DNA from: CAWKGV01 sp963849305
Lineage (GTDB): Bacteria; Pseudomonadota; Alphaproteobacteria; Acetobacterales; Acetobacteraceae
Reading direction: 5' to 3'
DNA length: 64,000 bases
Assembly (NCBI GenBank): GCA_963849305.1
Contig: CAWKGV010000012.1
Location: forward strand, 139,397 to 203,396
Below the pieces are notes generated by a model that was not told the DNA's origin, made no database searches, and was given only the letters and a program-made list of their open reading frames with translations. A program made the position numbers and the translations under genes. Shown here in pieces: positions 10,025 through 18,271 of this stretch (within the stretch, counting starts at the first letter, position 1; each line of letters starts with the position of its first letter).

Positions 10025-10810
10025 CTACCTCTTCGCGGTTCCCGGCTCGGCCATGCGGCGATGCATCTCCGCCAGCACCCCCGCCGGGGTCACCGAGGCG
10101 ATCGCCGTCTGCAACTTGTTCTGCCACCCGCTCACCACGTCGCCGTCGCCACGCATCATGGCGTCGAAGCCGGTCTTGGCGACATAGGCGGGATCGTCCT
10201 TCTTCGCCTGTCCGACCTTGGTGTCCATCATGTCGGCGCGTTCGAAGAAATCGGTCTCGGTCGCACCGGGCATCAGGCATGTCACGGTCACGCCCGTCTC
10301 CTTCAGCTCGTGCCGGAGCGCGAAGGAGAAGGAGTCGAGGAACGCCTTGGTGGCGTTATAAACCGCCTGATAAGTGCCGGGAATGAACCCGGCGATCGAG
10401 CCCGTGATCAGGACGCGCCCATGCCCCCGCGCGCGCATGTCGCGTCCGACCTTCTGCAACAGATAGATCGTCCCCGTGATGTTGGTATCGACGACCCGCC
10501 GCACGTCATTGAAGTCCTGGTCGAGAAAGCTCTTCCCCAATCCCCGCCCGGCGTTGGCGAGCAGCGCCTCTACCGGCCGCTCCCTGGCAGCCGCGAACAG
10601 CTTCTCGACCCCCTCGGTCGTGGCGAGGTCGGCCTCGATCGCATCCACGCCGACGCCGATCTGGCGGAACGTGCCGGCAGCCGTGTTGATCGCCGGCTCG
10701 TCGGCCGCGACCAGCAGGTCGAAGCCGTTATGGGCGCAGCACTTGGCAAGTTCGTAGCCGATGCCGCTCGAAGCGCCGGTGACGATGGCGAGGGGACGTG
10801 TATCACTCAT
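10025..10810 (-). CDS. SDR-family oxidoreductase
   Basis: A 261-residue classical short-chain dehydrogenase. It has the Rossmann TGASSGIGYELAK motif at residues 11-23, NAG near residue 87, a catalytic Ser in ITGSIAGF, and YxxxK in VYNATKAF. The start ATG overlaps the stop of the upstream zinc alcohol dehydrogenase by 4 bp (ATGA), indicating translational coupling. The sequence resembles the SDRs of short-chain alcohol or carbonyl reduction, but the substrate is unknown. Confidence 0.88.
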   Translation of the reverse strand: MSDTRPLAIVTGASSGIGYELAKCCAHNGFDLLVAADEPAINTAAGTFRQIGVGVDAIEADLATTEGVEKLFAAARERPVEALLANAGRGLGKSFLDQDFNDVRRVVDTNITGTIYLLQKVGRDMRARGHGRVLITGSIAGFIPGTYQAVYNATKAFLDSFSFALRHELKETGVTVTCLMPGATETDFFERADMMDTKVGQAKKDDPAYVAKTGFDAMMRGDGDVVSGWQNKLQTAIASVTPAGVLAEMHRRMAEPGTAKR

Positions 10811-11976
10811 GGCTTCAGTACCACCTTGATGCAGCCGTCTTGCTTGTCGCGGAAAGTCTTGTAGAGGCCAGGACCCTCCTCCAGCGTCGCGCGATGGGTA
10901 ATCACGAAGGACGGGTCGATCTCGCCCTTCTCGATCCGCTCCAGCAGCGAGGGCAGATAGTGCTGGACTGGTGTCTGGGCCATGCGGAACGTCAGGCCGC
11001 GATTAATCGCCGAGCCCATCGGCACCTTATCGAGAAAACCGCCGTAAACGCCGACGATCGAGACCGTGCCAAAGTTCCGGCAGCAATGGATCGCCTGACG
11101 CAGCACATGCGGGCGGTCCGTGCCCATGAAGGTCGCGACCTTCACGCGATCCACTACCGAATCGATGCTGGCCGTCGTTTCGGGTTCGGTGCCGACGGCG
11201 TCGATGCAGGCATCAGCGCCCCGCCCGTGCGTCAGCTCCTGGATGCGGTCGTAGATATCCTCCTGCTGGAAATCCAGCGTCTCGGCCCCGGCCGCGCGTG
11301 CCAGCGCCAGCCGCTCAGGCACGGTGTCGATCGCGATCACCCGCCCGGCGCCCAGCAGGAACGCGCTCCTGATCGCGAACTGCCCGACCGGCCCGCAGCC
11401 CCAGATCGCGATCGTGTCGCCCGATTGGATGTTGCAGAAATCTGCAGCCATGTACCCGGTCGGGAAGATGTCGGACAGAAAGAGCACCTGTTCATCGGAA
11501 AGCCCGCTCGGCACCTTCATGGGACCGACATCGGCGTAAGGGACGCGCAGATACTCGGCCTGTCCGCCCGCGTAACCGCCCAGCATGTGCGAGTAGCCGA
11601 ACAAGCCAGCCGGCGAATGGCCCCACAGCTTTTCGGCCGTCGCGTGATTGGGGTTGGTCCGTTCGCAGCCCGAGAAAAATCCTCGCTTGCAGAAGAAGCA
11701 CTCGCCGCAGGCGATGGTGAACGGCACTACGACACGATCGCCGACCTTCAGTGCCTTGTTCTCGGAACCGATCTCGACCACCTCGCCCATCGTTTCGTGC
11801 CCGAGCACGTCGCCGCTCTTCATCGTGGGGATGATGCCGTCGAACAGATGAAGGTCGGAGCCGCAAATCGCGCAGGCGGTCACTTTGATGACCGCATCGC
11901 GCGGATGCTCGATCTTCGGATCGGGTACGGTATCGCACCGTATGTCGCCCTTGCCGTGCCACGTCAGCGCCTTCAT
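10807..11976 (-). CDS. Zinc-dependent alcohol dehydrogenase (formaldehyde dehydrogenase-like)
   Basis: A 389-residue medium-chain zinc dehydrogenase. It has the catalytic-zinc residues in CAICGSDLHLF and GHETMGEVVEIG, a four-cysteine structural zinc lobe in CGECFFCKRGFFSGC, and the cofactor-binding WGCGPVGQ. The long insert and overall pattern resemble the threonine-dehydrogenase/glutathione-independent formaldehyde dehydrogenase-like branch. It overlaps the downstream SDR by 4 bp, so the two probably act in one alcohol or aldehyde conversion. The substrate is unproven. Confidence 0.9.
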   Translation of the reverse strand: MKALTWHGKGDIRCDTVPDPKIEHPRDAVIKVTACAICGSDLHLFDGIIPTMKSGDVLGHETMGEVVEIGSENKALKVGDRVVVPFTIACGECFFCKRGFFSGCERTNPNHATAEKLWGHSPAGLFGYSHMLGGYAGGQAEYLRVPYADVGPMKVPSGLSDEQVLFLSDIFPTGYMAADFCNIQSGDTIAIWGCGPVGQFAIRSAFLLGAGRVIAIDTVPERLALARAAGAETLDFQQEDIYDRIQELTHGRGADACIDAVGTEPETTASIDSVVDRVKVATFMGTDRPHVLRQAIHCCRNFGTVSIVGVYGGFLDKVPMGSAINRGLTFRMAQTPVQHYLPSLLERIEKGEIDPSFVITHRATLEEGPGLYKTFRDKQDGCIKVVLKP

Positions 11977-12088
11977 GCTCCCCGTCCCTCGCTTGCAAGT
12001 TCAATGGAACTGGTGAGGGAGCCGGTGCGTTCCGGACGGGGGCGGTCATAAATCCGAGATGGCGTGCGCCCTACGCTCTTATTGCGTG

Positions 12089-12644
12089 CTACTTTCTAGC
12101 TGGGTGCTGTTTGTGGTAGGCGAAGAGGGCTCTATCGATTTGCCGCAAGCACCAATCGGGACAGGAGTGAGTAATTACCTTAATCGCTTGTCGAAATTCT
12201 TCATAAGTGCGCAAGGTCGCACGCTTTCGCCGAAATAGGCCCGCTTCGCGTAAAACTGCAGCGGTGCGCCTATCAATGATAGGCATGATTTCGGGGATGA
12301 ATGAAATGAAGGATTGTTGAACCCGTAGGGGCTCCTATGCCCGGGAGCTTCACATGAGGATCCAAAAGCAGCGCTAGCTTCTGCTCTGGTGGAGCTGAGG
12401 CGGCGCGGCAGAATGCCTCCGCATAGCGACCCTCGTATTGGTCCATGCGGAGGTGTCTCCTTACCCGGGTTGCTCCCTTCCATCGCCATATACACAGGAA
12501 AGTTTCCTGAGAAATGGTTACGTCTGAGCGCATATCTCGGGACACTCGGCCGACTAATCTCTGATACACCGGTTCATCATTTTCCGTCTCCTCGTATTTC
12601 GGGTGCCACTGCGCGACGAATGCATCGTCGATCTGGAAGGTCAT
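12089..12644 (-). CDS. Hypothetical protein with a helix-hairpin-helix-like segment, frameshifted
   Basis: Two overlapping frames look like one protein of about 185 residues. The N-terminal part runs from ATG at 12644 and the C-terminal part is readable to 12089. The junction is a four-C run (GGGG at 12293-12296 on the plus strand). Dropping one C gives FIHPEIMPIIDRRT. The LPGIGAPTGSTILHF stretch followed by PIIDRRTAAVL resembles the hairpin and following helix of HhH-GPD-type DNA glycosylase folds. The local base composition is more AT-rich than its neighbours. I do not recognise the family, and the DNA-repair link is inference. Confidence 0.5.
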
Positions 12645-12695
12645 ATCACGGGCCTGAGTGCTGGCGTGCCAAGGTTGATCTCCCCCTCACTCAGC

Positions 12696-13832
12696 TCAGT
12701 ACACCTCCGACTCAACCATCGGCCTCCCGTCCCGCACCCGCTCATAACCCAGGGGCGCCAAATCGAGCGTGCGGTACGCTCCGAACCGGATCAGTTCGGC
12801 GACCGCTCGCCCCGTCGCGGGCGCGTGCTGCACACCGTGTCCGGAGAAACCAGCCGCCAAGATCAGGTTGCCGATCTCCGGATGGCGCCCGATCACCGCG
12901 TTATGGTCCAGCAGGCACATGTCGTAGTGCCCCGCCCAGGCGCGCGCCGTCCGAAGCTGCTCCAGCGCCGGGATGCGATTGGCCAGTGCCGGCCACAACG
13001 CCTCCTCCAACAAATCGAGGTCCGGGTCGAAATCCCCCCTCGCGTCCCCGTCGCGCTCCGCCGGCGGGGCGATCCCAGCGATGAACCCGTCGCCCTCCGG
13101 GCGCAGCCATGCCCCGGAGGTGTCGAACACCAGCGGCATTCCGGCGTTGTCCAGCGGCGCCCGCAACACGAACACAGTGCGCTTGCGCGGCTCCACCGGC
13201 AGTGCGACCCCGGCCAGCGCCGCGACACGGCCCGAAGCGGGGCCGGCGGCGATCACCACATGCCCGGCCGCGATCCGCTCGCCGGCGGCGGTCCGCACCG
13301 CCGCCACCGAGCCGGCGCCCGTCTCGAACCCAACCGCCTCGTCCGCGACATACCGCGCCCCGCGCGCGATCGCGTCTGCCCGCACCGCGCGCAGCAAGCT
13401 GTAGGCGTCGAACCAGCCCTCGTGCCTCAGTCCCAGCGTGGCACAGGCGAGATCCTCGGTGTTCAGCCAGGGGAACCGCGCGGCGATCGCCGTCCCCTCG
13501 AACAGCGCCACCTCGGCGCCCTCGGCCAGTTGCATCTCCCGGTTTGCTCTCAGCGCCGCCGCCCCCTCCGGCCCCGCCAACACCAGATAGGCCCGGCGGA
13601 TCAGCCCCACGCGCTCGGCCATCCCGTCTAGGAACGCCGCGCCGAACAGCGACATCCGCACGTTCACGGGCTGGGAGAACTGCACCCGGATCGAAGCGCA
13701 CGAGAGCGTGGTGGACGCGTACTGGTACGAAGGATCCTTCTCTAGCACCAGCACCTCGGCGTGCCCGGCCAGGAACAGCGCCGCGCAGGAGCCGACGATG
13801 CCGCCGCCGACAATGACGACCGGCGCGCTCAC
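12696..13832 (-). CDS. FAD-dependent amine/D-amino-acid oxidoreductase (DAO family)
   Basis: A 378-residue flavoprotein opening with the FAD-binding motif VVIVGGGIVGSCAALFL, followed by an acidic LVLEKD strand end. A C-terminal GxGxQ-type segment (FSGHGVQHAPATG) closes the FAD site. The family includes glycine, sarcosine and D-amino-acid oxidases. GTG at 13832 is chosen because the motif starts immediately after it and the upstream gene stops at 13843; longer starts would overlap that gene. It is the last gene of an apparent operon with the amidohydrolase and the M20 hydrolase, which suggests breakdown of an amide- or carbamoyl-containing compound. Confidence 0.85.
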   Translation of the reverse strand: MSAPVVIVGGGIVGSCAALFLAGHAEVLVLEKDPSYQYASTTLSCASIRVQFSQPVNVRMSLFGAAFLDGMAERVGLIRRAYLVLAGPEGAAALRANREMQLAEGAEVALFEGTAIAARFPWLNTEDLACATLGLRHEGWFDAYSLLRAVRADAIARGARYVADEAVGFETGAGSVAAVRTAAGERIAAGHVVIAAGPASGRVAALAGVALPVEPRKRTVFVLRAPLDNAGMPLVFDTSGAWLRPEGDGFIAGIAPPAERDGDARGDFDPDLDLLEEALWPALANRIPALEQLRTARAWAGHYDMCLLDHNAVIGRHPEIGNLILAAGFSGHGVQHAPATGRAVAELIRFGAYRTLDLAPLGYERVRDGRPMVESEVY

Positions 13833-13842
13833 GTGTCCGAGC

Positions 13843-14916
13843 TCAAGTGCTGGGGAAGCCGTAAAGCTCGGCCGGGTTCTCGACCAGCACGCGATTCCGC
13901 GTGGCCTCGTCCGGCACCCATTCGGCGAGCAGATCGAACAACACCGCATCGTCGGGCTTATGGCCCGGCTTCTCGGTCGGGTGCGGCCAGTCGCTGCCCC
14001 AGACCAGCCGTTGCGGCGCTGCCTGGACGTAGGCTTTGGCTACGGCCGTGCTGTCCGCGTAAGTCGGCGGCCCGACCTTGGTGTCGGCGTAGGCGCCGGA
14101 GAGCTTCACCCAGGTGTTCCCCTTGTCCAACAGCCGCCGCATCAGCGCGAAGGTCGGGCTGTTGACTCCGGCCGGCTCGGGGACATGGGCCAGGTGGTCG
14201 AACACCAGCTTGCCCGACACGCTCAGGAACACGTCCTGCGCGGCAACGATCTGCTCACCGGGCATGTTGATCTGGCAGTGCCAGCCGAGCGGGTCCACGC
14301 GACGCGACAGCGGCTCCAGCATGTCGAGCGTCGTCGCACCAGTCTGGGCAAGGTTGAAGCGGATGCCGCGCACGCCTCCCTCGTGCAGCTTGCGCAACTC
14401 ATCGTCCGTAACCGAGGTGTTCACCACGGCAACCATCCGAGTGCGATCCGCGCCGAGTTGCGGTATCAGCCCGAGATACGCCCGGTTGTCGGTGCCGTAA
14501 GTGGAGGGCTGGATCAGGACACCGCGCGTGAGACCGAGACGGCGCCGCAACGCCTGATAGTCGGCGACCGAGGCATCGGGCGGACGCAAGGTGGCGTAGG
14601 GCGCGATCGGGAAGCTCGAGTCATAGATGTGGAAATGGCAGTCGGTGGCGTTGGCCGGGGCACGGGTTCGCGGCGGTTCGGTGCCGGCCGACCAGCGCAC
14701 CTGCTGCGGCTGCTGGGCCTGCGCGGGCCCGGTCCCGAGGCCGCCGCCGGCTCCCACTACGGCCAGCACTGCGGCTCCGCGGAGCATGTCGCGCCGGCCC
14801 CTCGCTGTAGCAGTGGGTAGATAGCGGTCTGCTGCTGCTCCCTCTCTCGCTTGCGGGAGAGGTTCGGGGTGAGGGCCGCGCGCCGAAGACGCTATCGAGG
14901 GAACCACTCTAACCAT
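13843..14916 (-). CDS. Exported amidohydrolase-2 family hydrolase
   Basis: A TIM-barrel amidohydrolase with the metal-binding HFH in DCHFHIYD, a VFDHLAH strand end and a WGSDWPHP motif carrying the catalytic Asp. This matches the family of 2-pyrone-4,6-dicarboxylate hydrolase-like enzymes. The N-terminal region has a Tat-like signal: RRD, then a hydrophobic MLRGAAVLAVVG stretch and an AQAQQ cleavage zone. ATG at 14916 overlaps the stop of the upstream M20 gene by 8 bp. ATG at 14787 would remove the twin arginines. Residues about 12-25 are encoded by a dispersed-type palindromic repeat. Confidence 0.82.
   Translation of the reverse strand: MVRVVPSIASSARGPHPEPLPQAREGAAADRYLPTATARGRRDMLRGAAVLAVVGAGGGLGTGPAQAQQPQQVRWSAGTEPPRTRAPANATDCHFHIYDSSFPIAPYATLRPPDASVADYQALRRRLGLTRGVLIQPSTYGTDNRAYLGLIPQLGADRTRMVAVVNTSVTDDELRKLHEGGVRGIRFNLAQTGATTLDMLEPLSRRVDPLGWHCQINMPGEQIVAAQDVFLSVSGKLVFDHLAHVPEPAGVNSPTFALMRRLLDKGNTWVKLSGAYADTKVGPPTYADSTAVAKAYVQAAPQRLVWGSDWPHPTEKPGHKPDDAVLFDLLAEWVPDEATRNRVLVENPAELYGFPST
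14838..14878. repeat. Dispersed palindromic repeat-like sequence inside a 5' coding end
   Basis: The stretch contains a near-perfect hairpin, CTCTCTCGC-TTGC-GGGAGAG, followed by GGTTCGGGGTGAGGG. This layout is familiar from short intergenic repeats scattered in many proteobacterial genomes. Here it lies within the predicted leader of the amidohydrolase and encodes a Pro-rich piece (GPHPEPLPQAREG). The identification rests on pattern memory only, and no second copy occurs in this window. Confidence 0.45.
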
Positions 14917-16186
14917 ACATACCTCCCGCCATCTCGGCCGCCCAACGCGTCAGCACGGCGCAGGCGGCCGCGAAGTCCTCTATCCGCATCGCCTCGTCCG
15001 GGTTGTGGCTGCCGTTCTGGTTGCGCACGAATAGCATCCCCGCCGGCACGCCGGCCCGCGCGAACGCCGCCGCGTCGTGTCCGCCGCCCGACGGCATCTC
15101 CCGATAAGCGACCCCAAGCGCCTGCGCCGCATGCCGCAAGCCCGCCCGCACCCCCGCATCCATAGGGCTCGGGGCACTCCCGGTCTCGACACCCAGCTCG
15201 AACCGCACCCCACGCCGGGCCTCGATCAGCGGCACCAGCCGGTGCAACTCGGTGAACACCGCGTCCACGCTAGCCGGCTCGACGCTGCGCACGTCGAGCT
15301 GGAACCGCGCCTCGCCGGGGATTTTGGTGAATCCCGCAGCCTCCGTGGTGGCGAGCACGCAGAACGTGGAGACCAGCCGGTGCCCCCGCACCTCCAGTGC
15401 TGCCCAATGATCGTCGAGCCGCGCCGCCAGCTCCGCCAAGGCGATGGCCGCGTCACGCCGATAACGCCGGGGCGTCGCACCGGAATGATTGTATTCGCCG
15501 ATCACCCGCCCCGCGCGCAACCGGCGCGAGCCGGGGATGCCGGTCACGATCCCCACCGGCACCTGCTCGGCATCCAGTACCGGCCCCTGCTCGATATGCA
15601 GCTCTAGATATGCGGCGGTGTTATCCGGCCCCAGCCGCCCCGCGCGCGCGCACACCGAATCGGGGTCGAAGCCGAGGCTGCGCATGTGCTCGGCCAAGGT
15701 CCGCCCGGTGTCCTGCCGGCGGATCGCCAGCGCCTCGGCCGGCAGCCGCCCGAGCGCGGCCTGGCTGCCGGGATAGGAGATCGGAAACCAGGCCCCCGCC
15801 TCCTCGGCGCGGATCGCCAGCACGGTGACATCGCGCGCCGGCGCGAACCCGGCCGCCTGCATCCCGGCCACGGCGGCCAGCCCCGCGAGCACCCCTGCCG
15901 CGCCGTCGTAGTTGCCGCCGCGCGGCACGGAATCGAGATGGCTGCCAAGCACCACTCGCTTGCCCGCGCGGTCACGCCCCGGCAGGGTCATGTAAAGGTT
16001 GCCCGCCGCGTCGATCTCGGTTTCCAGCCGCAAGCCCTCCGCCGTCGCACGCACCAGGTCGTGCGCCGCCTGCTCGCCCGGCCCATAGGCATCCCGTGTG
16101 ACCCCCACGCCATCGAAGGTCCGCTCCCGCAGCCCCTCGAACAGCCGGGCCGCAAGGTCGATATCGGGAGCGAAATCGGCGCGCAT
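14909..16186 (-). CDS. M20-family Zn-dependent hydrolase (N-carbamoyl-L-amino-acid hydrolase/allantoate amidohydrolase type)
   Basis: A 425-residue metallopeptidase-fold enzyme likely to cleave an N-carbamoyl or ureido amide bond. It has the metal ligands in GSHLDSVPRGGNYDGAAG, the AEE acidic pair in IRAEEAGAWF, and the HIEQGP and SGGGHDA motifs typical of the HyuC/AllC/beta-ureidopropionase clade. ATG at 16186 follows a good AGGAGA site. It is first in an operon with the amidohydrolase and FAD oxidoreductase. The set could process a hydantoin, ureide or carbamoyl amino acid, but the true substrate is unknown. Confidence 0.88.
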   Translation of the reverse strand: MRADFAPDIDLAARLFEGLRERTFDGVGVTRDAYGPGEQAAHDLVRATAEGLRLETEIDAAGNLYMTLPGRDRAGKRVVLGSHLDSVPRGGNYDGAAGVLAGLAAVAGMQAAGFAPARDVTVLAIRAEEAGAWFPISYPGSQAALGRLPAEALAIRRQDTGRTLAEHMRSLGFDPDSVCARAGRLGPDNTAAYLELHIEQGPVLDAEQVPVGIVTGIPGSRRLRAGRVIGEYNHSGATPRRYRRDAAIALAELAARLDDHWAALEVRGHRLVSTFCVLATTEAAGFTKIPGEARFQLDVRSVEPASVDAVFTELHRLVPLIEARRGVRFELGVETGSAPSPMDAGVRAGLRHAAQALGVAYREMPSGGGHDAAAFARAGVPAGMLFVRNQNGSHNPDEAMRIEDFAAACAVLTRWAAEMAGGMYG

Positions 16187-16290
16187 GGCGGTCTCCTGCT
16201 GGCGCTCCCGCAGCCTGGCCCGCGCGCCGGTCTTCCGCAACCTTGCCCGGCCGACGCATAACCGGCTCCGTCGCCCGGAGACCGCCGCGC

Positions 16291-17259
16291 ATGACCCCAC
16301 GCTTGTTGGTTGCCGCCTTGCACACGCGCGACGTGATCGCCCGCGCCCGCGCTGAGTTCGACGCGATGGTGACCGACGGGCCGGACGACATGACCGGCGA
16401 GGAGGTGGTGGCCGCGGCAACGTCCCACCGGGCCGACGCGATCTTGTTCGTCAACACGCTGCCGCTGTCGGCGGACGTGATCGCCCGCCTACCCGCGAGC
16501 GTGCGGGTGGGGGCGACCAGCAGCGTCGGCCACGACCATATCGACGTACCCGCCGCCAGGGCGCGCGGCCTGATCGTGACCAACACGCCCGGCGTCCTGA
16601 CCGAGTGCACCGCCGACTTCGCGTTCATGCTGCTGCTCGCCGCCGCACGCCGGGCGCACGAATACGACGCGATCATGCGCGCGGGCTGGCGCCGGCGCAT
16701 CGGCCAGGGCGACCTGCTCGGCGTCCGGGTCACCGGCAAGACGCTCGGCATCCTGGGCATGGGCCGGATCGGTCAAGCGGTCGCGCAGCGGGCGCGGGGC
16801 TTCGACATGCGGGTGCTCTACTGCTCGCGTCGCCGGCTGCCGCCGGAGCAGGAGCGAGGCGCCACCTATTTCTCCGACTTCCGCGCCATGCTGCCGCACT
16901 GCCAGTTCCTCTCGCTGCACGCGCCCGCCAGCTCCGCGACCGAGCGCATCGTCAACGCCGAGACCTTGGCGCTGCTGCCGCGCGGGGCGGTGCTGGTAAA
17001 CGTCGCGCGCGGCGGGCTGGTGGACGAAGACGCGCTGTTCGCCGCGCTGACTTCAGGTCAGCTTTTCGCCGCCGGGTTTGACGTGTTCCGCACGGAGCCC
17101 GACTACGACCTGAGATTCGCGCAATTGCCGAACGTGATTCTCGCGCCGCATGTCGCCAGTGCCTCGGTCGAGACGCGCAACGCAATGGGCTTCCGCGCGC
17201 TCGACAACATCGCCGCGGTGCTCGCCGGTCGCGGACCCATCGACCCGCTGTGGGCCTGA
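16291..17259 (+). CDS. D-2-hydroxyacid dehydrogenase (glyoxylate/hydroxypyruvate reductase-like)
   Basis: A 322-residue NAD(P)-dependent dehydrogenase that would reduce a 2-oxo acid. The nucleotide-binding motif GMGRIGQAVAQRARGF lies mid-protein. The catalytic Arg is in NVARGGLVDE, the Glu in FDVFRTEP, and the His in LAPHVASAS. ATG at 16291 has GGAG 11 bases upstream and starts the typical MTPRLLVA sequence. It is divergent from the M20 operon, and the 104 bp between them should hold both promoters. Confidence 0.92.
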   Translation: MTPRLLVAALHTRDVIARARAEFDAMVTDGPDDMTGEEVVAAATSHRADAILFVNTLPLSADVIARLPASVRVGATSSVGHDHIDVPAARARGLIVTNTPGVLTECTADFAFMLLLAAARRAHEYDAIMRAGWRRRIGQGDLLGVRVTGKTLGILGMGRIGQAVAQRARGFDMRVLYCSRRRLPPEQERGATYFSDFRAMLPHCQFLSLHAPASSATERIVNAETLALLPRGAVLVNVARGGLVDEDALFAALTSGQLFAAGFDVFRTEPDYDLRFAQLPNVILAPHVASASVETRNAMGFRALDNIAAVLAGRGPIDPLWA

Positions 17260-17271
17260 GACGCGCAAATG

Positions 17272-18255
17272 CTATCCGCCCGCTCGCTCCGTCTCCCTGC
17301 TGTCCTTCTGCAATCGTCGCGCCTCGGCTACCTGCCAGGTGACCAACGCCGGCGCACCGATCACGATATCCCGTGCCCGGCGGAGCAGCGATAGGCCGAT
17401 CGACAAGTGCGCCGGCATCCCGAACAGCCGACCCAGCACGACATACGAAGCCTCCTGCACACCAAGCCCTCCCGGCACAAGGAAGGCAACGGCCAGGGCG
17501 GCGCTCAGAAGCCCCTCGATCGCCATTGCCGAGACGGCGTCGATCTGCCCTCCGAGCAGGTGATAGGTGATCCAGACGCTCACACCGCCTCCGATCCAGC
17601 CCGCGAAATGAATCCCGGCGGCAAGGCCTAGCCGACGCGCTTGGCCGAACAGCCGGTCAAACTCGTGCTGCACGTCGTCCGCGCTCCGCTCCGCCCCCTT
17701 CGCCCAGCGCGAGGCGATTCGGCGGCCGACCGTGTGGAACAGTTTGGCCGAGTGCTTCTCGGCCCAGATCAGCGCCACGCCCCCCGCCGCCACGAAGGCG
17801 ATCCCGATGGCGAGCGGCAGCAGCAGCGACGATCGCGGTCCGCGCGCCAGGACCATAATCAGGCCGAACAAGATGAACGGGATCTCGCCGATGAACTCCG
17901 CTGCCACATCGGCGAAGCTCGATGCGATTGCCAGTGCGGACGGCACGCCGGCCAAGGTCAGCACGCGCGCCCCGAATGCGAGGCCGCCAACTTCGGAGAA
18001 GGGCAGGATGTTGGTCCCGCCCTCGCGCACCAGCCGGCCCCAAACCGTTGTTCGGAACTTCGCCCCGGGGCAGACGACATGCCACGCGGTCGCAAGCAGC
18101 ACGAACAGGAGGAGCTGCCAGCCGAGAATGATCCCGAACCCGCTCCAGCCGACCGAGGTCACGGCGCCGACCACCTTGCCCACGCCGAGCCACACGACGA
18201 TCACGATGCCGATCGCTACCCCGGCGATGGCTAGGATGATGGAGGTCTTCTTCAA
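17272..18255 (-). CDS. HpnL-like lysylphosphatidylglycerol-synthase-type membrane protein
   Basis: An integral membrane protein of about 327 residues with roughly seven to eight hydrophobic segments. The REGGTNILPFSEVGG motif and a later LVPGGLGVQEAS motif are hallmarks of the UPF0104/HpnL group, often linked to hopanoid or glycolipid biology. The start is uncertain. TTG at 18255 (LKKTSII) directly precedes the first membrane helix and avoids overlap with the P450 gene ending at 18272, while an ATG at 18339 would overlap it. No other hopanoid genes are visible here. Confidence 0.75.
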   Translation of the reverse strand: MKKTSIILAIAGVAIGIVIVVWLGVGKVVGAVTSVGWSGFGIILGWQLLLFVLLATAWHVVCPGAKFRTTVWGRLVREGGTNILPFSEVGGLAFGARVLTLAGVPSALAIASSFADVAAEFIGEIPFILFGLIMVLARGPRSSLLLPLAIGIAFVAAGGVALIWAEKHSAKLFHTVGRRIASRWAKGAERSADDVQHEFDRLFGQARRLGLAAGIHFAGWIGGGVSVWITYHLLGGQIDAVSAMAIEGLLSAALAVAFLVPGGLGVQEASYVVLGRLFGMPAHLSIGLSLLRRARDIVIGAPALVTWQVAEARRLQKDSRETERAGG

Positions 18256-18271
18256 GGCGGTACGACTTCGG

